NCBI GenBank assembly: GCA_023150875.1
Contig: JAKLKC010000039.1
Coordinates: 1 to 64,000 of the forward strand
Origin: Myxococcota bacterium
GTDB lineage: Bacteria > Myxococcota_A > UBA796 > UBA9615 > JAKLKC01
Length of the DNA: 64,000 bases
Direction: 5' to 3'
The position numbers were made by a program, and so were the translations under genes. Under the pieces are notes generated by a model. It did no database searches and was not told the origin of the DNA. It saw nothing but the letters and a program-made list of their open reading frames with translations. Below, piece by piece: positions 43,662 through 51,660 of the stretch. Position 1 is the stretch's first letter; each line of letters begins with the position of its first letter.

Positions 43662-45596
43662 TTGACCGCGACCACCACCGAGATCGGCCCGGGCGGGGGG
43701 GGCAGGGAGGCCCCCGCACCCCCCGCCCAGGGCTCGGGTTCCCCGCCGGCTCCTCCTCCGCCGCCCAGGCCCGGTCCGCGCCCGTGGATCCTGGGTCTGC
43801 TGAAGCACAAGTGGGCCCTCGGCGCGGCGTCCTTCGGGGCGATCTGGCTCTTCACGCTCGTGTGGAACGCTACCCTCACCGTCGTCCCCGTCCCCACCAC
43901 CCTCCTCGGCGGGGAGGACCGCCCCGGCTGGCTCGCCACGCTGCGGGACGACTTCGTCGTGGCGGGGAACGAGGCCCTCCACCCCGATCCGACGCCGTCC
44001 GCCTACTCGGACCTCCCCGTGTGGCTCTGGTCCGAGTGGTTCCACTACGGCCTCGCCATCGGCGAGTCCGCTCCCCGACTCCACCGCCCGCTGGAGCTGC
44101 CGCCGTTCAAGCCCCTCGGCGTCGAGGTCCCGGCGGACGTCGGCCCGTCCAGGCGTGGGCGGAACTGGGTCCCGAGCCGGGTGGACTACCCCCCCGCGGC
44201 GGGGGCCGCCGGGGACGCCGTCCGCCAGGTCCGGTGGACCTTCAACGGCCGACCCCACCCCGCCCTGGCCCCCACCGGCGACGGGAAGGGTGAGGGCGGC
44301 ATCGTCGTCGCCTGGCTCCAGCCCGATCGGGACGACGTCCAGGACTGGAAGCCGGGATGGGTCTGCCAGGCGGTGGAGGCCGCGCTGGCCTACGATGCCC
44401 CCGCCCAGGTCCTGGTGTGGCAGGTGGCGCACCGCCGCTTCGCGGACGCCCGGGCCGCGTTCCGCCGCATCCCCTGGATCCCGGGCCGGCCGCCGCGGCG
44501 ACCGGCAGCGTCCCGGGCCGTCACCGCCATCCCCTTCTACCTGGACCCCAAGGTCGGGCTCCAGGACCTGGACACCGCCCTGGAGCTGCTGGCCGAGTCC
44601 GTGCTGGGTGTGCCCCCCGAGCGCCTGGAGGGTCCCCCGCCCGGGGCGGACCTGCCCCGGGAGGTGGAGGCGGGGTGGCTCTGGGCGACGGACCGGACCC
44701 TGCCCGCCGCGGGGCCCGTCTATCGAGCTCCGGCCTGCCACCTGGCCGATCTGCACGCGAGGCTCGCCGGGCACCTCGCCGAGGGGGTCGACGAGGCCGG
44801 CAGGGCTCGGGACCAGGGGACGGCGCTGGCCGCCGGGTGGGCCGAGCTGTGCGTGGCCTTGGGGAGGCCGCCCCCCGCGGCGGGCGCCCCGGACTCGAGG
44901 ATCCGAGAGCTGGGGACGTGGGCGGCACGCCTCGGCGGCCTGCACCTCGGCCTCGCGGGGACCCTCGCCGCGCTGGGTCGGCCGGACCCCGAGGGGCGGG
45001 AGTGGGGGCGGTCGGACTACGCCGCCCTCGCCCGCGCGGAGCGCGCCTTCGGGGGCGCCCTCGCCTCCCTCGCCCCCGCCCTCGGGCCCCAGACCCCTTC
45101 CCCGGCCTCCCTCGCCCCCGCGGATCCTGCCCGCGACCTCGCGTCCGGCCCCCCCGAGTCCCACGCCCACGCCGCCTGGGTGTGGGGCCGGGTGGCTTCC
45201 GCCCGCTGCGACCTCACCCGGGACTGGCGCCGTGACGAGCTGGTCACCGCCGTGGGGCTCCTCCAGGGCTGGTCCCGGGACCTCGGCGGCGTCGGACTCG
45301 AGCCGGCGGACTGGCTGGCCATCGAGAGGCGGCTGTGCCACCTGACGCCCGGCCCGGAGGCCGGCGAGGCGGCACGCCGGTCCTGGGAGAACGCGGTCCG
45401 GGCGGCGGAACGCCACGCCCATCGCCCCGCCCCGGGAGCCTTCGGCGGCGACGAGTGCCGGATGGGGGAGCCGATGACCGAGGTGCAGGACGAGGGGGTG
45501 CGGCCGAGCTGCACCGACCCCGATCCCCGCCCCTACTTCGCCGCCCTCCACGAGGCCGGGTACGTGGAGGCCTGCGGGGCCGACCGGGCCCCCTGA
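43662..45596 (+). CDS. Single-pass membrane protein with large exported domain, unknown function
   Basis: The protein has 644 residues from a TTG start behind GGTGGGG. Residues 1-40 are Pro/Gly-rich and cytoplasmic; one transmembrane helix follows at about 49-67 (WALGAASFGAIWLFTLVWNA). The exported part carries many Trp residues and mixed beta/alpha sequence; the C-terminal region from about 400 is helical and Ala-rich. I recognise no family. A 20-codon frame, ATG 43603 to TGA 43665, lies between the previous gene and this one and its stop overlaps this TTG (TTGA). It is the last gene before the dcw cluster. Confidence 0.55.
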   Translation: MTATTTEIGPGGGGREAPAPPAQGSGSPPAPPPPPRPGPRPWILGLLKHKWALGAASFGAIWLFTLVWNATLTVVPVPTTLLGGEDRPGWLATLRDDFVVAGNEALHPDPTPSAYSDLPVWLWSEWFHYGLAIGESAPRLHRPLELPPFKPLGVEVPADVGPSRRGRNWVPSRVDYPPAAGAAGDAVRQVRWTFNGRPHPALAPTGDGKGEGGIVVAWLQPDRDDVQDWKPGWVCQAVEAALAYDAPAQVLVWQVAHRRFADARAAFRRIPWIPGRPPRRPAASRAVTAIPFYLDPKVGLQDLDTALELLAESVLGVPPERLEGPPPGADLPREVEAGWLWATDRTLPAAGPVYRAPACHLADLHARLAGHLAEGVDEAGRARDQGTALAAGWAELCVALGRPPPAAGAPDSRIRELGTWAARLGGLHLGLAGTLAALGRPDPEGREWGRSDYAALARAERAFGGALASLAPALGPQTPSPASLAPADPARDLASGPPESHAHAAWVWGRVASARCDLTRDWRRDELVTAVGLLQGWSRDLGGVGLEPADWLAIERRLCHLTPGPEAGEAARRSWENAVRAAERHAHRPAPGAFGGDECRMGEPMTEVQDEGVRPSCTDPDPRPYFAALHEAGYVEACGADRAP

Positions 45597-45844
45597 TCGC
45601 CCCCGGCGCCGGGCCGCCGATCCACGGTGATCCACCGTCGGGAGCGGCCTCAGCCGCCCTCTCCCCGCCCATCCCCGCGCTCCGGCCCCCACATCGGGAG
45701 GGGGATCCCGGGGGGCGTGTGGCGATACGGAACACATTCACCCCCACGGGTAGTGCTCCATTTCGCTTCATGCACCACATCTGGTGGCCCCGGCCGCGCG
45801 GTCGCCATGGCCCGCCAAACGTTGAAAACAAAGGAAAAAAGACG
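45597..45844 (+). other. Intergenic region before the dcw cluster, AT-rich at its end
   Basis: About 250 bases without a gene. A weak hairpin ACGGTG/CACCGT (45624-45638, 3-nt loop) follows the upstream stop. The last 30 bases (about 45815-45844, with GAAAACAAAGGAAAAAAGA) are unusually A-rich for this genome and sit directly upstream of the mraZ -35 box, the position of an UP element. Nothing else is seen. Confidence 0.45.
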
Positions 45845-45874
45845 TTGACAGCCCCGCGGAGCCCGACCTAATGT
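45845..45874 (+). promoter_or_regulatory. Sigma70-type promoter of mraZ and the dcw cluster
   Basis: A perfect TTGACA (45845-45850) is followed after 18 bases by TAATGT (45869-45874, weak -10). The A-rich tract directly upstream supports a strong promoter. MraZ-type boxes begin at the end of the -10. Confidence 0.6.
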
Positions 45875-45907
45875 GGGCCCACGTGGATCGTGGTGGATCG
45901 AATGGGA
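45873..45907 (+). promoter_or_regulatory. Candidate MraZ operator (four TGG[G/A] boxes)
   Basis: Four direct repeats, GTGGG (45873-45877), GTGGA (45883-45887), GTGGA (45893-45897) and ATGGG (45902-45906), are spaced by 10, 10 and 9 bases. E. coli MraZ is known to bind TGGGN repeats with 5-nt spacers upstream of its own gene. Position between the -10 and the mraZ start fits autorepression of the whole cluster. Confidence 0.65.
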
Positions 45908-45955
45908 TCAGGACGGCATCGAGTGGCGACCTCGGGGCGGCGGAGAGCCTGAGGG

Positions 45956-46417
45956 GTGTACCAGGTCCGCGGCCAGTTCCACGTCACGATGGACGACAAG
46001 GGCAGGCTCGCCCTGCCGGCGCGCCTGAAGGACGCGTTGCAGAAGCACGGCGACGAGTCCCTGGTGCTGACCTACTTCGGCGGTGGGGTCCACGGGTACA
46101 CGCAGGCGACCTGGAGGCGGCTGGAGGAGAGGTTCGCGGACATCTCGCCCTTCGACCGGAGGAACCGCGCGTTCCTGCACGGTTTCATGGCGAACGGCAC
46201 CGAGGTCCCGGTGGACCGGCTCGGGCGGACGTTGCTCCCCCAGTATCTGCGCCAGAAGGCGGGACTGAGCAAGGAGCTGGTGGTCATTTCGTACCTGGGG
46301 TGGATCGAGGTCTGGGATCGCGTCCGCTGGGAGGAGCGCCTCGAGGAGGCGACGCGAGAGATGGACGAGACGGGCGGGCCGCAGGAGTTCCTGGTGGGGA
46401 TGGAGGAGACGGCCTAG
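45956..46417 (+). CDS. mraZ: Transcriptional regulator MraZ
   Basis: The protein has 153 residues, usual for MraZ. Two AbrB-like (SpoVT) halves are visible: MYQVRGQFHVTMDDKGRLAL with PARLKDAL, and GTEVPVDRLGRTLLPQYLRQ, with the DxxGR motif in both. The GTG start opens directly at the family N-terminus. MraZ forms ring-shaped oligomers that bind the dcw promoter and repress it; candidate boxes lie 50-80 bases upstream. rsmH follows after 13 bases. Confidence 0.95.
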   Translation: MYQVRGQFHVTMDDKGRLALPARLKDALQKHGDESLVLTYFGGGVHGYTQATWRRLEERFADISPFDRRNRAFLHGFMANGTEVPVDRLGRTLLPQYLRQKAGLSKELVVISYLGWIEVWDRVRWEERLEEATREMDETGGPQEFLVGMEETA

Positions 46418-46430
46418 GGAGGATCGCGAG

Positions 46431-47372
46431 GTGACGTACCACGTGCCGGTGATGGTCCGTGAGGTGCTCGACGCCCTGCGGGTCCGGCCGGACGGTCGGT
46501 ACCTGGACGGGACGGCGGGGGGCGGCGGGCATGCGGAAGCCATCGCCGCCCGGTTGTCGGAGCGGGGGCGGCTCGTCGCCCTGGATCGGGACGAAGAGGC
46601 GGTGGCGGCGGCGGCGGCGCGGTTGGCGCCGTATGGGGATCGGGTCGTGCTGGCGAAGTCGGCGTTCTCGCGGATGGAGGAGGTGGTCCGGGACCTGGGA
46701 CTCGGGACCGGATCGTTCGACGGGGTGCTGCTGGACCTGGGCGTCAGCAGCCGGCAGGTGGACGATCCCCTGCGGGGCTTCTCCTTCCAGAAGGAGGGGC
46801 CCCTGGACATGAGGATGGACCGGGGCCAGCCGACCACGGCGCGGGACCTGGTGAACGGAGCGGAGGAACGAGAGCTGGCGGCGATCTTCAGGGACCTGGG
46901 GGACGAGCCGAGGGCGGCGCGGATCGCCCGGGAGATCGTCCGGCGGAGGGCGGAGGGGCCCATCGAGACCACGACGGACCTCGTGAAGGCGGTGGAGGCG
47001 GCGGTGGGCCCCCGGGGCGCCCGCAGCCATCACCCCGCGACGCGGGTGTTCCAGGCGCTGCGGATCGCCGTGAACCGGGAGGTGGAGGAACTGAACGAGG
47101 GGCTCGGCGCGGCCTTCCGCCTGCTGGCGCCCGGGGGCCGGCTGGCGGTGATCGCGTTCCATTCCGGTGAAGACCGGGCGGTGAAGAGGTTCATGCGGGA
47201 CCGGGAGGGGAGGTGCGCGTGCCCCCCCGAGGTCCCGATCTGTGTGTGCGGGCGGAAGCCAGAGCTCCGGGAGGTGCGCCGGGGCGGGGTCACCGCCGGT
47301 GAAGACGAGGTCCGGGCCAATCCCCGGGCGCGCTCGGCCCGACTGCGGATCGCCGAGCGGATCCCGGGCTGA
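46431..47372 (+). CDS. rsmH: 16S rRNA (cytosine-1402 N4) methyltransferase RsmH
   Basis: The protein has 313 residues. It begins MTYHVPVMVREVLDALRVRP (GTG start) and has the SAM-binding GTAGGGGHAEAIA (residues 27-39), FDGVLLDLGVSSRQVD, RGFSF, GPLDMRMD and the late AVIAFHSGEDRAVKRFM motif, all diagnostic. It methylates N4 of C1402 in the 30S P site. Second gene of the cluster, between mraZ and ftsL as usual. Confidence 0.97.
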   Translation: MTYHVPVMVREVLDALRVRPDGRYLDGTAGGGGHAEAIAARLSERGRLVALDRDEEAVAAAAARLAPYGDRVVLAKSAFSRMEEVVRDLGLGTGSFDGVLLDLGVSSRQVDDPLRGFSFQKEGPLDMRMDRGQPTTARDLVNGAEERELAAIFRDLGDEPRAARIAREIVRRRAEGPIETTTDLVKAVEAAVGPRGARSHHPATRVFQALRIAVNREVEELNEGLGAAFRLLAPGGRLAVIAFHSGEDRAVKRFMRDREGRCACPPEVPICVCGRKPELREVRRGGVTAGEDEVRANPRARSARLRIAERIPG

Positions 47373-47534
47373 GCCGGGCGAGGGGAGCGAAGAACCGTCC
47401 GGGGAGGGCCCGCGGCCCCGGGGACACGGCATCGCGGGTCGCTGTTCGCAGGGAAGTCAAGGGTCGGGCGCAGGACGCGCCCGGCCCGAGGGGGGCGGGT
47501 CGCGGCAGGAGGTCCGCTCCCCCACGGAGGTACC

Positions 47535-47912
47535 ATGGCGGTCGCCGCGTCCACTCGCACGTCACCCGTTCACGCCCCCGAGACCCGGGTGGAGGTCCAC
47601 CCCGGTGGACTCGACGCCCCGGTCCGGGTCGTCTCACCCCCCCCCGCGCCCCGGTCGGGGATCGGCGTGCTCGCCGTGGTGGGCGCCTTGCTGGGTGGCC
47701 TGGTCATCGCCGGGGTGCGGATGGAGCACCGCGACCTGGGGTACCAGCGGGAGGAGGTCGGCCGGCGCCTGGAGGAGGCCCGGGAGGAGCAGGCGCGCCT
47801 CGCGGCCCGCCTCGCCGAGCTGCGGGCGCCGGACCACCTCGGGCCCGCCGCGGCCGCCCTCGGCCTCCACGCCCCCGATCCCGGCCAGATCCATCGCGTC
47901 GAGGCGCCCTGA
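47535..47912 (+). CDS. ftsL: FtsL-like cell division protein
   Basis: The protein has 125 residues. It has the FtsL layout rather than clear sequence identity: a 40-residue cytoplasmic part, one membrane helix (about 43-62, GIGVLAVVGALLGGLVIAGV), a coiled coil (EEVGRRLEEAREEQARLAAR) and a short C-terminal part with GPAAAALGLHAPDPGQIHRV. Its place between rsmH and ftsI makes the call firm. FtsL forms the FtsQLB divisome complex with FtsB and FtsQ. GGAGG precedes the ATG. A 162-base gap separates it from rsmH. Confidence 0.85.
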   Translation: MAVAASTRTSPVHAPETRVEVHPGGLDAPVRVVSPPPAPRSGIGVLAVVGALLGGLVIAGVRMEHRDLGYQREEVGRRLEEAREEQARLAARLAELRAPDHLGPAAAALGLHAPDPGQIHRVEAP

Positions 47913-47932
47913 GGGCGGAGGGGCAGGGGACC

Positions 47933-50149
47933 GTGGAGCGCCCGAGGACCAACAGGAGCCGCCCGGCGGCGCCGAGGGGGACGGCCGCCCCCCGCCGGGG
48001 TGGCGCGCCGCCCGGGCGTGGGCCGGACATCGCCGCGCGGACGCGGGTCGTGCTGGGCCTGTTCGCCCTGGCCCTCGCCGCCGTCCTGGGGCGCGCCGTC
48101 TGGCTGTCCGCGGTCCCGAACGAGCAGCTCTCCGCCGCGCTGCGCCGCCAGCAGCAGGCGACGGTCAAGCTCAACCCCCGGCGGGGCCGGATCCAGGACC
48201 GCGCCGGGAGGGACCTCGCCGTCTCGGTGACCGTGCCGTCGGTCTTCGCCGATCCCCAGTTCCTGGTGGAGACGGGGGGGGATCCCGTGGACGTCGCCGC
48301 CCGGCTCGCGCCCCTGCTGGACCTGCCCGCCGCGGACCTGGCCAAGGCGTTGCGCGCCCCGGGGCGGTTCGTGTGGCTCGCGCGCCAGGTCCCCACCGAC
48401 GTCGCCACCGCCATCGAGGAGCTCCGATTGCCCGGCGTGCGGGTGACCGACGAGTTCGAGCGGCGCTACCCCAACGGGACCCTCGCGGGGCAGGTGCTCG
48501 GGTTCACCGGCACCGACGGGGCGGGCCTGGAGGGCCTGGAGAAGCGCTTCGACTCCCGCCTCCGGGGTCGCGAGGAGCGCCACACCGTCCTCCGGGACGG
48601 GAAGCGGCGGAACATCACGCCGGAGGGGGTGGCGGTGACCCGGGAGGTCCAGGGGGACGACCTGGTCCTGACCCTGGACCGCAACATCCAGTTCGCCGCA
48701 GAGCAGGCGCTGGCGGAGGCGGTGACGAAGTGGGAGGCCCGGGCTGGCCTCGTGGTGGTCATGGACGTCCAGACCGGCGCGGTGCTCGCGCAGGCCACGG
48801 CACCCCCCATGGACCCCAACTACTTCGCCCGCTACGACCGCTCCACCTGGCGGGACATGTCCCTTTCCTTCAACTATGAGTCGGGATCGGTGCTCAAGGC
48901 GTTCCTGATCTCGTCGGCCCTGGAGGCGGGCGTGGTGACGCCCGACACCCGCTTCGACTGCGAGCTCGGCGCCTACAGGTTCGGCCGGAGGACCATCCAC
49001 GACTCCCATCCCTACGGGGTGCTGGACGTGAGGGAGATCCTGAAGGTGTCGAGCAACATCGGCACCACCAAGGTCGCCGAGCGCCTGGGAGCCGAGGCGG
49101 TGTGGAGCTGGTACCGTGCCTGGGGGTTCGGGCAGCCGACGGGGATCGACCTCCCCGGGGAATCCGGAGGCATCCTGCGGCATTGGAAGAGCTGGTACCC
49201 CATCGACCTCGCCACCCACGCCTTCGGCCAGGGGGTCTCGGTCACCGGGCTCCAGATCGCCGCCGCCCTCTCCGCCGTCGCCAATGGCGGTCGCCTGATG
49301 AGGCCGTACATCGTGCAGGAGGTCCGCTCCCCCGACGGCTCCGTCGTCGAGAGGACCGAGCCCACCGAGGTGAGGCGGGTGATCTCCCCCGGGACCGCCG
49401 CCGAGATGCGCGGGATGATGGCGGGGGTGATGGAGGAGGGGGGCACCGGGACCCTGGCGAGGCTCGACGACTACACCGCCGCCGGAAAGACCGGCACCGC
49501 CCAGAAGGTCAACCCCGAGACCGGGCGCTACCAGTTCTGGGTCAGCTCGTTCGTCGGCTTCGCGCCCGTCGAGGACCCCCGGGTCGCCATCGTGGTGACC
49601 CTGGACGAGCCCAGGCGGCATCACTACGGCGGCACGGTGGCGGGACCGGTGTTCCGGGCGGTGGGCCGACAGGCGCTGACCACCCTGGACGTCGATCCGC
49701 TCCCCGACCGGATGGCCCGCCTGCCCGTGAACACCCCGGCCCCGGCGGGACCGGCCGCGCCGCCCTCCAGCCCCGCGCTGGCCGGTGCCGGTTCGGGATC
49801 CGGGACCGCGGCGGCCGCGGGGGAGCTTCCCCCCGCCGTCATGCCCGACCTGCGGGGGGCGTCCCTGCGGGAGGCCCTGCGGCGCCTCGCCGGCGTCCAG
49901 GCCCGCATCGACCTGGAGGGCTCGGGGGTGTTGACGGAACAGCACCCCGCGCCCGGGGCGCGCCTCGCCGGGATCTCCTCGGTCCGACTCGCCTTCGCGC
50001 CCCCAGCGCCCCCTCCTCCGCCGAGCGCCCCGGGCGGTGGCCTGGGGTCCGCCCCCGTGGCCGCGCCCGGTGCCGCGGCTGCCCCAGCGGCCACCCCCGG
50101 GAGGGTCGGGTCCCCCGGGGCCCACCGCCGCGAGGGGGACCTCCCTTGA
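47933..50149 (+). CDS. ftsI: Septal peptidoglycan transpeptidase FtsI (PBP3) with PASTA domain
   Basis: The protein has 738 residues, longer than E. coli FtsI. After a basic tail comes one membrane anchor (about 39-57), then the pedestal domain (RRGRIQDRAGRDLAVSV). The transpeptidase has SxxK at Ser319 (SVLK), SxN at 373-375 and KTG at 519-521; the usual YEPGS is YESGS here. After a Pro/Ala linker a PASTA domain (about 623-690, PDLRGASLREALRRLAG) is attached, known from Gram-positive PBP2x and many deltaproteobacterial FtsI. It crosslinks septal peptidoglycan with FtsW. GTG start; its TGA overlaps the TTG of murE. Confidence 0.96.
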   Translation: MERPRTNRSRPAAPRGTAAPRRGGAPPGRGPDIAARTRVVLGLFALALAAVLGRAVWLSAVPNEQLSAALRRQQQATVKLNPRRGRIQDRAGRDLAVSVTVPSVFADPQFLVETGGDPVDVAARLAPLLDLPAADLAKALRAPGRFVWLARQVPTDVATAIEELRLPGVRVTDEFERRYPNGTLAGQVLGFTGTDGAGLEGLEKRFDSRLRGREERHTVLRDGKRRNITPEGVAVTREVQGDDLVLTLDRNIQFAAEQALAEAVTKWEARAGLVVVMDVQTGAVLAQATAPPMDPNYFARYDRSTWRDMSLSFNYESGSVLKAFLISSALEAGVVTPDTRFDCELGAYRFGRRTIHDSHPYGVLDVREILKVSSNIGTTKVAERLGAEAVWSWYRAWGFGQPTGIDLPGESGGILRHWKSWYPIDLATHAFGQGVSVTGLQIAAALSAVANGGRLMRPYIVQEVRSPDGSVVERTEPTEVRRVISPGTAAEMRGMMAGVMEEGGTGTLARLDDYTAAGKTGTAQKVNPETGRYQFWVSSFVGFAPVEDPRVAIVVTLDEPRRHHYGGTVAGPVFRAVGRQALTTLDVDPLPDRMARLPVNTPAPAGPAAPPSSPALAGAGSGSGTAAAAGELPPAVMPDLRGASLREALRRLAGVQARIDLEGSGVLTEQHPAPGARLAGISSVRLAFAPPAPPPPPSAPGGGLGSAPVAAPGAAAAPAATPGRVGSPGAHRREGDLP

Positions 50150-51660
50150 GCGGGCTGGCCCCGGCGCCCCTCTCCCGCCTCCTCCAGGCCCTCCCCGAGG
50201 TCCCGGAGCGGCGGGGGGCGCCGGACGTGCCCGTCCGCGGCCTCGCCTACGACTCCCGGAGGGTCGGCCCGGGGGAGCTGTTCGCGGCGATCCCCGGCTC
50301 CACCGCCGACGGGCACCGCTTCGTGGCCCAGGCCATTGCCGCCGGGGCCTCCGCCGTCCTGTTGCGGGACTGGCCCGAGGGACCCTGGCCCGCAGGGGTC
50401 GCCGGGGTCCGGGTGTCCGATCCCCGCCGCGCCCTCGCCCGCCTCGCGGCCGCCCTCCACGGGGACCCGTCCCGGGGGATGACGGTGGTGGCGGTGACCG
50501 GCACCAACGGCAAGACCACCAGCGCCTCGCTGATCGCGGGGATGCTGGCCGCCGGCGGGGCGCGGACCGCGCTGCTGGGCACCACCGGGACCTGGTTCGA
50601 GGGGGAACGCCGCCCCTCGGAGCGCACCACCCCCGAGGGGGCCGACCTGCACGCCCTCCTGGGCGAGCTCCGCGCCCGGGGCGCCGGCGCCGTCGCCCTG
50701 GAGGCCTCCTCCCACGCCCTGGACCAGGGGCGGCTCGCGGGTCTCCACGTGGACGTCGCCCTCTACACCCACCTCAGCCGGGATCACCTTGACTACCACG
50801 GGTCCATGGACGCCTACGCCGCGGCCAAGGAGCGTCTCGTCACCGAGGTGCTGGCCCAGAGCGGCAAAGGCGGGCGGCGGGGGCTCGCCGCCAACGCCGA
50901 CGACCCCGCCGGGGCCGCCATCGCCGCCAAGTGGCCGAATACGCTCCGGTTCTCGGCACGGGGCCAGGCGCGGGCCGACGTCGCCGTGGAGGAGGCCCGC
51001 TTCGGGATCGACGGGTTCGAGGCCCGGGTGCGGACGCCCCGCGGCCCCGTCGAGCTCCGCTCTCCCCTCGTGGGCGCGCACAACCTGGAGAACGCCCTGG
51101 GGGCGCTGGCGGTGGGCCTGCTCCTGGGTCTCTCCGCCGAGGACGCCGCCGCGGGGATCGGGGCCGTGGGGAGCGTGCCCGGGCGCCTGGAGAGGGTGAG
51201 GGCGGAGGGGACGGGGCCGTCGGTTTTCGTGGACTACGCCCACAGCGACGACGCCCTCGCCCGCGTGCTGGAGGCGCTCCGCCCCCTCACCCGGGGCCGG
51301 CTCACGTGCGTGTTCGGTTGCGGCGGGGACCGCGACCGGGGCAAGCGCCCGCTGATGGCGGCGGCGGCGGCCCGGGGGGCCGACCGGGTGGTCCTCACCA
51401 GCGACAACCCCCGGAGCGAGGACCCCCTCGCCATCCTCGCCGACGCCGCCGCCGGGCTCCCCCCGGGCGCCGACGCCGTCGTGGAGCCCGATCGCGCCTC
51501 GGCCATCGCCCTCGCCGTCGCCGAGGCCGGGCCGGACGACGTCGTCCTGGTGGCCGGGAAGGGCCACGAGGGCTATCAGGAGGTGGGGACCCGGCGCGTG
51601 CCCTTCGACGACCGGGCCCACGCGCGCGCCGCCCTCGCGGCGCCGAGGAAGGCTCGATGA
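50146..51660 (+). CDS. murE: UDP-MurNAc-L-Ala-D-Glu:meso-DAP ligase
   Basis: The protein has 504 residues from a TTG start overlapping the ftsI stop (TTGA). The ATP site is TGTNGKTT (118-125). YDSRRVGPGELF near the start and the diaminopimelate-selecting motif DNPR (420-423, DNPRSEDP) indicate that meso-DAP, not lysine, is added. VLVAGKGHEGYQ is near the end. It acts in the cytosol as the third amino-acid addition step. The upstream part of the open frame belongs to the ftsI region in another frame and is not coding here. Confidence 0.96.
   Translation: MSGLAPAPLSRLLQALPEVPERRGAPDVPVRGLAYDSRRVGPGELFAAIPGSTADGHRFVAQAIAAGASAVLLRDWPEGPWPAGVAGVRVSDPRRALARLAAALHGDPSRGMTVVAVTGTNGKTTSASLIAGMLAAGGARTALLGTTGTWFEGERRPSERTTPEGADLHALLGELRARGAGAVALEASSHALDQGRLAGLHVDVALYTHLSRDHLDYHGSMDAYAAAKERLVTEVLAQSGKGGRRGLAANADDPAGAAIAAKWPNTLRFSARGQARADVAVEEARFGIDGFEARVRTPRGPVELRSPLVGAHNLENALGALAVGLLLGLSAEDAAAGIGAVGSVPGRLERVRAEGTGPSVFVDYAHSDDALARVLEALRPLTRGRLTCVFGCGGDRDRGKRPLMAAAAARGADRVVLTSDNPRSEDPLAILADAAAGLPPGADAVVEPDRASAIALAVAEAGPDDVVLVAGKGHEGYQEVGTRRVPFDDRAHARAALAAPRKAR

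Noticed and set aside
41913-45737. A 1,274-codon open frame on the minus strand
   Set aside because: Antisense to three genes with good starts and signal peptides on the plus strand; its product has no domain-like regions.
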